From Methanothermobacter sp. (GTDB lineage: Archaea > Methanobacteriota > Methanobacteria > Methanobacteriales > Methanothermobacteraceae): a stretch of 64,000 bases of DNA. Position 1 is the first letter of the stretch, and each line of letters begins with the position of its first letter. The stretch is from assembly GCF_030055425.1 (NCBI RefSeq), contig NZ_JASFYE010000003.1:1-64000 (forward strand), in the 5' to 3' direction. The position numbers and the translations under genes were made by a program. This document shows, in pieces, positions 21,417 through 30,101 of the stretch. The notes beneath the pieces are model-generated. The model had not been told where the DNA came from. It did no database searches and saw only the letters and a program-made list of their open reading frames with translations.

Positions 21417-22322
21417 CTAGGACCCCTTCAGGCTCTGTATGAACACGTCGTTCAGTGTTGCCTCCCGGGTGTTCACACTGAAGACAGTTCCAGGAATATT
21501 CTCTATAACCTCTGTTATGGATTCACGGCTACCAAGGGATAACCTGATGATTTTACCATCGATTTCAATGGATTTAACACCACTTACCTTCATAAGAGAT
21601 TCTCTGCTGACCAGTGAGGGCTCTGAGACCTTAACTTCAAGTATCAGGTCCCCCCGGACCCTGGATTTGAGTTCATCAGGTGTTCCAATGTCGAGTATAT
21701 GACCCCTGTTTATTATGGCAACCCTGTCACAGAGGTAGTCGGCCTCCTCCATGTAGTGGGTGCAGAGTATCATGGTCCTTGAGCCCTTCAGCTCCCTTAT
21801 GAATTCCCTTATTGAGAATGCTGTCGCCGGGTCAAGGCCCATGGTGGGCTCATCGAATATTATGATTGGAGGGTCATGTATGAGGGCCCTTGCTATCCCG
21901 ATCCTCTGCCGCATGCCCTTGGAGAATGTGTTTATGGGGTCCTCTGCACGTTCACTCATACCCACAAGTTCAAGTAACTCGTATATCCTATCATCCAGCA
22001 CATCGCCGGGGACACCATAGAGTTCACCGAAGTACCTCAGGAGATCCGCAGCCCTGAAACGCTCATAGAGGTTGGGTTCCTCTGGAAGATAACCTATCAT
22101 TGCTTTAACCCTGAGGGGGTCCCTGGTAACATCATAGCCACCCACATGGACCGTGCCAGAGTCAGGGTGCAGTATCCCTGCTATTATCCGTATTGCGGTG
22201 GTCTTACCGGCACCGTTGTGGCCGATTATGCCCATGAGTTCCCCTTCCCTCACACTGAAGCTGAGGTTATCAAGGGCCCTTATTCTTCCAAAGCTTTTAG
22301 AGACAGAGTCCACCTCTATCAT
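21417..22322 (-). CDS. ABC transporter ATP-binding protein
   Basis: 301-residue ATPase energising the two downstream permeases. Walker A is GHNGAGKTT near residue 38, the signature is FSKGMRQRIGIARAL near 135, and Walker B is IIIFDEPTMGLDP near 157, with a C-terminal regulatory tail of about 80 residues as in CcmA/NatA-type exporters. The ATG at 22322 is preferred because GTGGAGGTTTC stands directly before it; the longer GTG/ATG start at 22340 lacks this. It is divergent from moeA, 95 bases apart. Confidence 0.9.
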   Translation of the reverse strand: MIEVDSVSKSFGRIRALDNLSFSVREGELMGIIGHNGAGKTTAIRIIAGILHPDSGTVHVGGYDVTRDPLRVKAMIGYLPEEPNLYERFRAADLLRYFGELYGVPGDVLDDRIYELLELVGMSERAEDPINTFSKGMRQRIGIARALIHDPPIIIFDEPTMGLDPATAFSIREFIRELKGSRTMILCTHYMEEADYLCDRVAIINRGHILDIGTPDELKSRVRGDLILEVKVSEPSLVSRESLMKVSGVKSIEIDGKIIRLSLGSRESITEVIENIPGTVFSVNTREATLNDVFIQSLKGS

Positions 22323-22416
22323 GAAACCTCCACGAATCAAAGATTCTTTTCCAGCGGGAATTTATATCCCCTTTATATATTAATAGTATAAACAGTACTT
22401 AAGCGGTGATGGTCAC

Positions 22417-23631
22417 ATGTTTCTATCAGAACTCATACCAGTGAGGGATGCATTCAGGATTCTTGATGAGAATCAGAGATTAACTGATACTGAAACCCTG
22501 GATCTGCTATATGCCCATAAAAGGGTTCTTGCGGAGGATTTAAAAGCCAGATTTGACTCCCCACCCTTTGACAGGTCAGCGATGGATGGATACGCGGTTA
22601 GGGCCGAGGACACATTCGGTTCCTCCCCTGAGAATCCATCAAGATTCACTGTCATCGACTCCATAGGGGCGGGGGATGTATCTGATGTGGATGTGGGTAG
22701 GGGGGAGGCTGTTAAAATCGCAACAGGAGCCCCCATACCCAGCGGAGCGGACGCTGTTGTCATGGAGGAATACACTGTCAGTTCAGGACCTGAGATCAGT
22801 GTTGTAAGACCGGTATTTCCTGGAGAGAACGTGGCACCGGCAGGCGAGGATTTCAGGGCAGGGGATACAGTTCTGAGTAAAGGAACCCTCCTAAGACCTG
22901 CAGAAATTGCCATGGCGGCATCGGCCGGTTACAGCCAGCTGAGGGTGTATAAAAGGCCTTTGGTAAAGGTGATAATAACAGGTAATGAACTCATGGAACC
23001 TTCAGCGGACCTTGAACCAGGCAAGATACCCAACTCAAACCTCTACACCCTCAAGGCCCTTGTAGAGAGTGCAGGTGGGGAGGCAGAGGTTATCCACGCC
23101 CCCGACGACATGGATATCATAGTGGATGAAATCAGAGGGGCAGTGAAGGAATATGATATGGTCATAACAACCGGCGGAACAGCGGTGAGTCGTGGGGATG
23201 TGGTTGTGGATGCTGTGGACAGCCTTGGCGACGTACTATTCCATGGGGTGGCAATTAGGCCAGGAAAACCTGTGGCGTTTGGAATGGTTGAAGGTAAACC
23301 CGTTTTCATGCTTTCAGGGTATCCTGTCGCTGCCATGGTGCAGTTTGACGTCCTTGCAAGGTATTATCTTCTCAGGATGCAGCACATGGATTACAGGCAC
23401 AGGACAGTGAAGAGGCGGTGTCTTGGCAAGGTTGCATCTGGACCCGGCAGGACGGAATACGTACGGGCAAGTGCAGACAACGGAACAGTCAAACCTGTCC
23501 AGAGCAGAGGTTCGGGTATAATAAGGTCAATGGTGGAGTCAAATGCCTACATAGTAATAGATGAGAACCTTGAGGGTATAGCTGAAGGTGAGGAGTGTGA
23601 GGTCCTCCTCTTTGATTCAATGACACTCTGA
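22417..23631 (+). CDS. moeA: Molybdopterin molybdenumtransferase (MoeA)
   Basis: 404-residue MoeA-family enzyme that inserts molybdate or tungstate into adenylylated molybdopterin. In this organism that would serve formylmethanofuran and formate dehydrogenases. Conserved blocks are PPFDRSAMDGYAVRAEDT near residue 48, KIATGAPIPSGADAVVM near 107, and GGTAVSRGDVVVDAV near 256, with GYPVAAMVQFDV in the last third. GGTGAT precedes the ATG. It stands alone on the plus strand; the following site-2 protease has its own TATA-like box. Confidence 0.93.
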   Translation: MFLSELIPVRDAFRILDENQRLTDTETLDLLYAHKRVLAEDLKARFDSPPFDRSAMDGYAVRAEDTFGSSPENPSRFTVIDSIGAGDVSDVDVGRGEAVKIATGAPIPSGADAVVMEEYTVSSGPEISVVRPVFPGENVAPAGEDFRAGDTVLSKGTLLRPAEIAMAASAGYSQLRVYKRPLVKVIITGNELMEPSADLEPGKIPNSNLYTLKALVESAGGEAEVIHAPDDMDIIVDEIRGAVKEYDMVITTGGTAVSRGDVVVDAVDSLGDVLFHGVAIRPGKPVAFGMVEGKPVFMLSGYPVAAMVQFDVLARYYLLRMQHMDYRHRTVKRRCLGKVASGPGRTEYVRASADNGTVKPVQSRGSGIIRSMVESNAYIVIDENLEGIAEGEECEVLLFDSMTL

Positions 23632-23705
23632 AACCATCCCAGCACATATGAATGATAGCTTTTATATGAGCGCTTCAACAACCATTAAAACAGGTGTTAT
23701 GTAAT

Positions 23706-24863
23706 ATGAATGCACTGTGGTTTTACGTCATCGCATTTATCCTGATATGGACATTCGCTGTTCTTTTCAGGGACAGGTTCAAGATTGAGATACAGGGACC
23801 CCTCCTCCTGCGGAGAACAAAGAGGATGAGGGGATTCATCGACAGCATCGCGTCAGGCCACCCAGGACTCTGGAGGTGGATACTGAATGCAGGCATCCCT
23901 GTGGCGTTCTTCTTCATGTTTTACATGCTCTACCTTATGGTGATGTCCCTTCAGAACATATTTGTGACTCCACAGGCATCACTCATCGTGCCGGGTGTTG
24001 ACATACCAGGGTCACCGGTTTATGTGCCTCTGGGTTACGGTATACTGGGCCTTGCCACGGTAATAGTGGTGCATGAATTCGCCCATGGGATACTTGCAAG
24101 GGTTGAGGGGGTCCGCATAAAATCCATTGGCCTCCTTCTTCTGGCAATACTTCCGGGTGCTTTCGTTGAACCTGATGAGGATGACATCAAGAAGGTGAGC
24201 CCTATTTCAAAGTTGAGGATATATGCCGCCGGGTCAGTGGCCAATCTCATACTTGCGGGTATATGCTTTGCACTCTTCTTTGGTATTTCAGCATATGCCA
24301 TGCCCGCGGCCTTTCAGGCCGATGGTGTTCAGATAGACAGTGTGGTCCCTGGAAGTCCTGCAAGTGAGGTCCTCAAACCGGGCCTCGTTATTGAGAGCAT
24401 AAATGGAATGCCAACCACAAACCTCACCACATATGGAATGGCCCTTAAGAGGATACGGGTTGGTGAGGTTATCACAATAGACACTGATCAGGGGACTTTC
24501 AGGCTCAAGACAGGCAGAAACCCCAACAACTCAAGCAGGGCCTACATGGGTATTAGGACCAGTAACCACCTGCAGGTGAGGGAGTCTGTGGCATCTGTCT
24601 TTGGAGGCACCCTGCCATTTGCACTCACATACCTGGAGGAGCTCTTCTTCTGGATATTCTTCCTGAACTTCGCTGTGGGTACTGTGAACCTTCTGCCTGC
24701 CAAGCCCCTTGATGGAGGCCTCATGTTTGAGGAGCTCCTGCGCTACAGGTTACCGGAGAGGATTGTTAAACCGGCGGTCAGCTATGTCTCCATATTTGTT
24801 ATACTCATCATAGCGGTGAGTATAATCTGGGGTACAGGGCGTGGTATCCTGATGATGTTCTGA
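23706..24863 (+). CDS. Site-2 protease family intramembrane metalloprotease
   Basis: 385-residue polytopic membrane zinc protease. The active-site motif VVHEFAHG (H123, E124, H127) lies in a membrane helix. A PDZ domain follows at about residues 205-275 (GVQIDSVVPGSPASEVLKPG), and the third zinc-ligand motif NLLPAKPLDGG is near 330. Such enzymes release transcription factors or clear signal peptides; the target here is unknown. The ATG at 23706 with AGGTG nine bases upstream is taken instead of an in-frame GTG four codons earlier. A TATA-like TTTATATGA lies near 23661. Confidence 0.88.
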   Translation: MNALWFYVIAFILIWTFAVLFRDRFKIEIQGPLLLRRTKRMRGFIDSIASGHPGLWRWILNAGIPVAFFFMFYMLYLMVMSLQNIFVTPQASLIVPGVDIPGSPVYVPLGYGILGLATVIVVHEFAHGILARVEGVRIKSIGLLLLAILPGAFVEPDEDDIKKVSPISKLRIYAAGSVANLILAGICFALFFGISAYAMPAAFQADGVQIDSVVPGSPASEVLKPGLVIESINGMPTTNLTTYGMALKRIRVGEVITIDTDQGTFRLKTGRNPNNSSRAYMGIRTSNHLQVRESVASVFGGTLPFALTYLEELFFWIFFLNFAVGTVNLLPAKPLDGGLMFEELLRYRLPERIVKPAVSYVSIFVILIIAVSIIWGTGRGILMMF

Positions 24864-24897
24864 TAGCTGAGCTATACGCTGCCGACCGATGTTCTGA

Positions 24898-25047
24898 TCA
24901 GCGCCTCTGGCAGCTGAAGCAGACATCGTCTTCCTTATCGGTCCTGTAGACCTTACCACAGCGGGGACACATAACCGTCCTCATGCCGCTCTCCCTGGCA
25001 GGGGGCTCATGGCACTGGCACCTTACCCCGACCATCTTTTTTGTCAT
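24898..25047 (-). CDS. Small zinc-ribbon protein (49 aa)
   Basis: A 49-codon ORF with three cysteine pairs: C10-x-C12, C27-P-R-C30 (VMCPRCGKVY) and C43-x2-C46 (VCFSCQ). The spacing of the last two pairs is that of a zinc ribbon. The basic start (MTKKMVGVRC) has a weak ribosome site; a second ATG at codon 5 is possible. It overlaps nothing and sits just after the site-2 protease gene on the opposite strand. An inverted repeat lies about 35-115 bases upstream of its start. Function unknown; nucleic-acid binding is the usual role for such proteins. Confidence 0.6.
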   Translation of the reverse strand: MTKKMVGVRCQCHEPPARESGMRTVMCPRCGKVYRTDKEDDVCFSCQRR

Positions 25048-25082
25048 GGATAAGGATATGTTGGTTCATCAGTGTATTTTTT

Positions 25083-25162
25083 TGGGTCACTGACCTGAGA
25101 AGGGTTTATGCACAATCTCACTGCCTTAAGACAGTAAGCCCATTAGATTTTTCAGTGACCCA
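25083..25162. repeat. Long-range inverted repeat, possible structured leader RNA
   Basis: TGGGTCACTGA at 25083-25093 is exactly complementary to TCAGTGACCCA at 25152-25162, with 58 bases between. Inside are a second imperfect pairing (GGGTTTA / TAAGCCC) and a small hairpin around CTTAAG (about 25121-25136) that pairs fully, with one wobble, only when read on the minus strand. The element lies between the 4Fe-4S protein gene and the zinc-ribbon gene, both minus-strand, so it could be a 5' leader structure of the latter or a small RNA. It lacks a T-run on the correct side to be a simple terminator. Confidence 0.45.
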
Positions 25163-25179
25163 GCTTTAAAAGAAATCCA

Positions 25180-25491
25180 TCACTCTTCAGGGTTCAGTTT
25201 ACCTTCTTTGAGCAGTTCTTTTTTAACCTTGGCCCAGATACCTTCTTTTCTGTAGAGATCCCTCAATTTTTCCCTATCAGGGAATGTTATTGCGTTTCCC
25301 TGGCAGAGGGTTGCGCAGGTGCTGCAACCGACAACGCACTTGTAGGGCTGTGCAACCACAGGTCCTTCTTCTGTCCATCTGTAGACCTTCTGTCCACAGT
25401 TCATGCACATACCACATTTTACGCATTTTTCAAGGTCTATTGTGGGGTACCATTTTATTTTTTCACGTGGATATCCAGCAAACCATGGCAT
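25180..25491 (-). CDS. Small ferredoxin-like iron-sulfur protein
   Basis: 103-residue protein with two cysteine groups: CVKCGMCMNCGQKVY near residue 24 and CVVGCSTCATLCQGN near 53, fitting two 4Fe-4S clusters of ferredoxin type with altered spacing. The ends are rich in lysine and tryptophan/tyrosine. The ATG at 25491 follows GGGTGATG at good distance; ATG 25497 and GTG 25500 are upstream alternatives. No operon partner is evident. It is probably an electron carrier, but partner enzymes cannot be inferred. Confidence 0.75.
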   Translation of the reverse strand: MPWFAGYPREKIKWYPTIDLEKCVKCGMCMNCGQKVYRWTEEGPVVAQPYKCVVGCSTCATLCQGNAITFPDREKLRDLYRKEGIWAKVKKELLKEGKLNPEE

Positions 25492-25629
25492 TTCCATCAC
25501 CCAGATGTTGATGAGTTCATTGAAACTCCCTATAAATCCACAACATTCCGGTCAGCTGTGTCTGACCTCTCAATGGATTCGGGGGTATCATAAGACTATA
25601 TTTTATTCAATATATTTAAATTCATGGAT

Positions 25630-25724
25630 GTATATTAAAATATACTTTATTATTATTAAAGCAAATTTTATATAAATCTTAATTCAACAATATTTGATTT
25701 AAAATAAAATTAAATGGAGGTGAA
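25630..25724 (+). promoter_or_regulatory. Promoter and candidate operator of the CobN-like gene
   Basis: A perfect inverted repeat GTATATT-AA-AATATAC lies at 25630-25645, about 20 bases upstream of a strong TATA box (TTTTATATAAAT, 25666-25677). The GGAGGTGAAAA ribosome site follows at about 25714-25724. The palindrome position, just upstream of the TATA box, is one where archaeal activators or repressors often bind. Because the whole stretch is A+T rich, chance palindromes are expected, so the operator call is tentative. Confidence 0.4.
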
Positions 25725-25727
25725 AAG

Positions 25728-28700
25728 ATGAGAAGATCAGTGATTCCATTAATTCTGATCATTGTACTCATGTTTACAGGAGGTGTTTCAGCATCGGATA
25801 ACAGCAGCAACACCACTGGGGACGTTATTGCAGAGAACTCATCCCACTACAACCTTCTGATACTGACCGGGTCAACATCCAGTACAAAGGCGATAGTGGA
25901 GGGGTATAAACTGGCAGGCCAGAACGGCTACAGATTCAACCTCTCAATGTTCACCAATGATGAACTCCTGAGAAACGACCCGCAGATCGATGCAGCAGCC
26001 ATTGAGGCTGGCAGAAGGGCCGACGTGATACTTATACAGATGATAAGCAGTCCAAACACGGTTGCAAAGGTCAACCAGATCCTCAACGTCACATCAGCAA
26101 GAAGGATCATAGCCATAGGAACAGGGAACACCTTCAAGAGCTATCCCCAGATAGGCGAGGACAATGCAACTGTTAAGAATATATGGGACCAGGGGGGCCC
26201 TGAAAATTTCAGGAGGATGATGCTTCTCCTTCTGAGGGATGTGGGGATGAAGCTCAGAACAGGGGAGAACCTCACAGCAATTCCAGCCATAAAGTCCTTT
26301 GTCTACCATCCTGACTCAGCACAGCAGTTCACCAGCTGGGACCAGTACTATTCCTGGTATGTGCAGAGCGGACACTACAAGCCGGGAAAACCATGGATAG
26401 GTATCCTGACCTTTGACACCTACTACCGTGGAAGCGACATGAGGATGCACACGGCGATAGTTGATAGCCTCGAGCGCAAGGGCTACAATGTGATACTCGG
26501 GTTTGCAGCGGACACACCAACAAAGAGGAATGTCATAGAGAAGTTCTTCCTGGATGGCAACAGGACACCGAGAATAAGCGGACTCATAACATGTATGGGT
26601 TTCAACCTCTACAACGGGGATCCGGTGAACTCCACCAGCATACTGAGGGAACTTGATGTGCCCGCACTTTCAGCGGTATATGCGTCAAACCTCAAAACAT
26701 GGAACGAGAGCATATCAGGACTCTCATCCGAGGTCTACTGGCAGATAGCCCTGCCAGAGATTGATGGGAGAATAGAGCCCATCATGATCGGTGGCGGCGT
26801 AGAGATGGTTGACCCTCAGACAGGGTTGAGGTACACGTACTACGTACCCATACCCGACAGGATAGAGAGGCTCACAGAGAGAATGATCAACTGGGTGAAA
26901 CTGAGGGAACTTTCAAACTCAGAGAAGAAGATAGCCCTTATCTACTACAACATAGGGGGAGGTAAGGATGGTATCAGTGCCAGCTACCTCAACGTACCAG
27001 AGAGCATAAGCACGATACTGAGGGCCATGAAGGCAGCGGGCTACACGGTGGATGAAAAGTCAACTGCAGAGGTAATCAGCATACTCCTTGGACCGGGCCT
27101 CAATGTGGGATCATGGGCCCCAGGGGAACTTGCAAAGGTTGTGAAGGCAGGTGCAGTGACCATACCCGTATCAGAATACCTGGCATGGTTCAGCCTCCTT
27201 CCTGAAGCCCTCAGGAACAACATAACAGCAACCTGGGGGCCAGCACCAGGGAACGTGATGGTATACAATGGCAGCATCGTGATACCCGGCGTGATGCTTG
27301 GAAACGTATTCCTTGGACCACAGCCAATGCGCGGTTTTGGAGAGGACGCAGCTGACCTCATACACTCAACCACGCTCCCACCCCACCACCAGTACCTGGC
27401 ATTCTACCTCTGGCTTCAGAAGAACTTCAATGCAGTTATACACCTCGGAACACACGGAACCCTTGAGTGGCTGCCAGGAAAATCCGTTGGACTCTCCTCA
27501 CTTGACTGGCCAGACGTCATGATAGGTGATCTTCCCCACATCTATCCCTACATCGTCAACAACCCCGGTGAAGGAACACAGGCCAAGAGGAGGGGATATG
27601 CGGTGCTCATCAACCACAACATCCCACCCATGGTTGTGGGTGAACTCTACGGTGACCTGGCTGAACTCCAGCACAAGATCAACAGCTACCACTCATCAGA
27701 GGATCCCCAGCGTAAACTGATAATTGCAGAGGAGATAAAGAACCTCACGGTGAAACTGGACCTTCACAGGGAACTGAACCTTGACCTCAACGCATCCTTT
27801 GAGGAGGCCCTTGACAGGATTGAACACAGACTCGATGAACTTTCAGCAACACTGATACCCTACGGTCTGCATGTATTCGGAGAACCACTGAGCGGTCAGC
27901 TACTTGATGCAATGGTTGAGGCCATTGTGAGCTTTGACCCGGCGACACGTAACACCACAGAGTTCAGGAACGCCATAAGGGAGAAGCTGGCCAGTGACTG
28001 TGAGATCAGCAATCTCCTGAGGGCCCTTGAGGGCAGATTCGTTGAGCCGGGAAGAGGCGCCGACCCCATCAGGATACCTGATCTACTGCCGACAGGTAAG
28101 AACTCCTACTCCTTTGACCCCAGACTGGCACCGGATAGGGCTGCATGGGAGATCGGTAAGAAGATGGCCGATGATCTCATAGCAGACTACCTTGCAAAGA
28201 ACGGCAGGTACCCTGAAACCGTTGGGGTTGTTCTCTGGGCCATTGAAACCATGAGGACCAATGGACAGACAATAGCCATGGTGCTGAGACTGATAGGTGC
28301 TGAGCCGGTATGGGATAAGTCAGGAAGATTCACAGGGATCAACGTGACCCCCCTTGCAACCCTGGGAAGGCCAAGGATCGATGTCCTTGTAACCATCAGC
28401 GGGCTCTTCAGGGATACCTTTGCCTACAGCATAGACAGGATGGACGAGGCAATAAGGCTTGTGATGAAACTGGATGAACCGGTGAACCAGAACTATCTCA
28501 GAAAACACTACCTTCAGGATCTCACAAATTACACCGCCAGGGGCCTGCCAATGGCAGATACACTTGCAGGAGCAAGGATATTCGGCAGCGCACCTGGAAG
28601 TTACGGTACAGGGATACCGGCTGTTGTGGAGTCCACTGCCAAGTGGAACAACCAGTCACAGCTCGTTGAAACCTACCTTAACCACATGGGATTCATCTAT

Positions 28701-29735
28701 GGAAAGGACTTATACGCCATTGATGCGAAGGAGGTCTTCATGAAGCAGCTATCAAATGTAGATGCAACCGTGCAGGTGAGGGACAGTGTTTACGGGGTCC
28801 TGGACAACGATGATGTCTACCAGTACCTTGGAGGGCTCACAATGGCTGCAAGGGCAATGTCAGGTAAGAATGTTGCATCCTACATTGCCAACACAAGGTT
28901 CACCCCGAGGATTGAGACACTCTCAGATTTCCTTGCAGCTGAACTGAGGACAAGGACCTACAACCCCAAGTGGATTGAGGGAATGCTCAGCCAGGGATTC
29001 TCAGGGGGGCATCAGATCTCAAAGGAGATAGGACACCTCTTCGGGTGGAGCGCAGTTACACCTGAACTTGTACAGGACTGGATGTGGCAGAGGGTCGCTG
29101 AGACCTATGTCCTTGATTCCTCTGTGAGGGACAGGTTCAGGAGTGCTCAGCCCTACTCGTATGCTTCCACCGTGGCATGGCTTCTTGAGGCCAGCAGGAG
29201 GGGTCTGTGGAGGGCTGATTCAGCAACGCTTCAGAGGCTTGCAGATGAGTATATCTCGGCGGTCAATGAGTATGGTGTTGTCTGCTGTCACCATACCTGT
29301 GCCAACATCGTCTTCAATGAGTGGGTTGTGAAGCTCTCCTCCCTTAACCAGGCTGCTCTGAGGAAGTTTGCAAGTGCAATGGCCGCAGCCACAGGCAAAT
29401 CCATTGATGTGCCTGGATCTGATACGGGGTCTGATATCTCCACAGGAACAGATAGCGATGGCAATGGCGCCGGAGAGACCGGTGCACCGTCATCAGGTTC
29501 AGTAGGTGGAAGATCAGGTTCCGCACCCAGTGTGGCTGCCAGTTCTGGTGAGTCATCTGAGGCCAGTGAGGTTTCACAGTCAGAACCTGCCGGTGAGTCA
29601 GGTAAGGCCTATGAGGTTGCTGCTTCAAGTCAGAGCGGTTCAGCAAGCACCCAGACACCGCTCTATGCTCTTGCTGGTATCATAGGAATTGTATGCCTCC
29701 TTGGAGCAGGATACTTCTATCAGGGAAGAAATTAA
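25728..29735 (+). CDS. Secreted, membrane-anchored CobN/BchH-like chelatase subunit
   Basis: 1335-residue protein of the CobN/magnesium-chelatase large-subunit family, with export signals. Residues 1-23 form a signal peptide (RRSVIPLILIIVLMFTGGVSA). The CobN core spans about 40-1190, with HLGTHGTLEWLPGKSVGLS near 566 and NSYSFDPRLAPDRAAWEIG near 790. A Ser/Gly/Thr-rich linker with the KAYEV motif follows (about 1215-1305), and then one membrane helix and a short tail (GYFYQGRN). Normal cobaltochelatase is cytosolic, so an outward-facing copy suggests binding or metallating tetrapyrroles at the surface, or metal scavenging. feoAB lie downstream but have their own promoter. The catalytic role is inferred only. 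Confidence 0.85.
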   Translation: MRRSVIPLILIIVLMFTGGVSASDNSSNTTGDVIAENSSHYNLLILTGSTSSTKAIVEGYKLAGQNGYRFNLSMFTNDELLRNDPQIDAAAIEAGRRADVILIQMISSPNTVAKVNQILNVTSARRIIAIGTGNTFKSYPQIGEDNATVKNIWDQGGPENFRRMMLLLLRDVGMKLRTGENLTAIPAIKSFVYHPDSAQQFTSWDQYYSWYVQSGHYKPGKPWIGILTFDTYYRGSDMRMHTAIVDSLERKGYNVILGFAADTPTKRNVIEKFFLDGNRTPRISGLITCMGFNLYNGDPVNSTSILRELDVPALSAVYASNLKTWNESISGLSSEVYWQIALPEIDGRIEPIMIGGGVEMVDPQTGLRYTYYVPIPDRIERLTERMINWVKLRELSNSEKKIALIYYNIGGGKDGISASYLNVPESISTILRAMKAAGYTVDEKSTAEVISILLGPGLNVGSWAPGELAKVVKAGAVTIPVSEYLAWFSLLPEALRNNITATWGPAPGNVMVYNGSIVIPGVMLGNVFLGPQPMRGFGEDAADLIHSTTLPPHHQYLAFYLWLQKNFNAVIHLGTHGTLEWLPGKSVGLSSLDWPDVMIGDLPHIYPYIVNNPGEGTQAKRRGYAVLINHNIPPMVVGELYGDLAELQHKINSYHSSEDPQRKLIIAEEIKNLTVKLDLHRELNLDLNASFEEALDRIEHRLDELSATLIPYGLHVFGEPLSGQLLDAMVEAIVSFDPATRNTTEFRNAIREKLASDCEISNLLRALEGRFVEPGRGADPIRIPDLLPTGKNSYSFDPRLAPDRAAWEIGKKMADDLIADYLAKNGRYPETVGVVLWAIETMRTNGQTIAMVLRLIGAEPVWDKSGRFTGINVTPLATLGRPRIDVLVTISGLFRDTFAYSIDRMDEAIRLVMKLDEPVNQNYLRKHYLQDLTNYTARGLPMADTLAGARIFGSAPGSYGTGIPAVVESTAKWNNQSQLVETYLNHMGFIYGKDLYAIDAKEVFMKQLSNVDATVQVRDSVYGVLDNDDVYQYLGGLTMAARAMSGKNVASYIANTRFTPRIETLSDFLAAELRTRTYNPKWIEGMLSQGFSGGHQISKEIGHLFGWSAVTPELVQDWMWQRVAETYVLDSSVRDRFRSAQPYSYASTVAWLLEASRRGLWRADSATLQRLADEYISAVNEYGVVCCHHTCANIVFNEWVVKLSSLNQAALRKFASAMAAATGKSIDVPGSDTGSDISTGTDSDGNGAGETGAPSSGSVGGRSGSAPSVAASSGESSEASEVSQSEPAGESGKAYEVAASSQSGSASTQTPLYALAGIIGIVCLLGAGYFYQGRN

Positions 29736-29762
29736 ATCCCTAATTTTTATTTTTTTTTTATT
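29736..29762 (+). terminator. Oligo-T terminator after the CobN-like gene
   Basis: The stop codon is followed by TAATTTTTATTTTTTTTTTATTG, a long U-tract of the kind that ends archaeal transcription. No hairpin is evident. It separates the CobN-like transcript from the feoAB promoter. Confidence 0.6.
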
Positions 29763-29790
29763 GTCCTATTTTCACCCCCATGGAACCCAT

Positions 29791-29858
29791 TTTAGGAAAA
29801 CCTAAAAATTTATATGTGATGGTGATTTAGGTATAACTAAAGTTTAGGAATACCTAAA
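29791..29858 (+). promoter_or_regulatory. Three DtxR-family-type palindromes around the feoAB promoter
   Basis: Three copies of TTTAGG-N4-CCTAAA are present: 29791-29806 (perfect), 29826-29841 (right half degenerate, ACTAAA) and 29843-29858 (perfect). A TATA box (AATTTATATG, about 29807-29816) lies between the first and second. The sequence resembles the TTAGG/CCTAA operators of iron-responsive DtxR/IdeR/MDR regulators. Placement over the TATA box and start site implies repression of feoAB when iron is sufficient. The centres of the second and third sites are 17 bases apart. Confidence 0.75.
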
Positions 29859-29869
29859 AAGGTGGTGTC

Positions 29870-30100
29870 ATGGAAACTACACTCGATAGAATATCCGAAT
29901 CAGAAAGGGTAACGGTCACCTCAGTTGATATTGCCGGTAAGATAAAGCACAGGTTCACGGTAATGGGGATCGTCAGGGGCTCCAGGGTAACCATTGAAAA
30001 GGTTGCACCCCTCGGCGACCCACTCAAGGTGAGGGTCAGGGGCCACCCCTTATCCATCCGCAGGAAGGAGGCCTCAAGGATAAGGGTGAGGAGAGATTAG
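29870..30100 (+). CDS. feoA: Ferrous iron transport accessory protein FeoA
   Basis: 76-residue SH3-like protein of the FeoA family, thought to help or regulate FeoB. It has the usual layout: IAGKIKHRFTVMGIVRGSRVTIEKVAPLGDP, then VRGHPLSIRRKEASRIRVR. GGTGGTG precedes the ATG. It starts 11 bases after the third DtxR-type site, and its stop codon is one base before the feoB start. Confidence 0.92.
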   Translation: METTLDRISESERVTVTSVDIAGKIKHRFTVMGIVRGSRVTIEKVAPLGDPLKVRVRGHPLSIRRKEASRIRVRRD

Positions 30101-30101
30101 C

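Noticed and set aside
25403-25675. 90-codon plus-strand ORF in the CobN upstream region
   Set aside because: It is antisense to the 4Fe-4S gene at first, then runs through A+T-rich promoter DNA; no ribosome site.
25728-29735. DtxR-type iron operator before the CobN-like gene
   Set aside because: No TTTAGG-N4-CCTAAA element is found in 25501-25727; a different palindrome is present.
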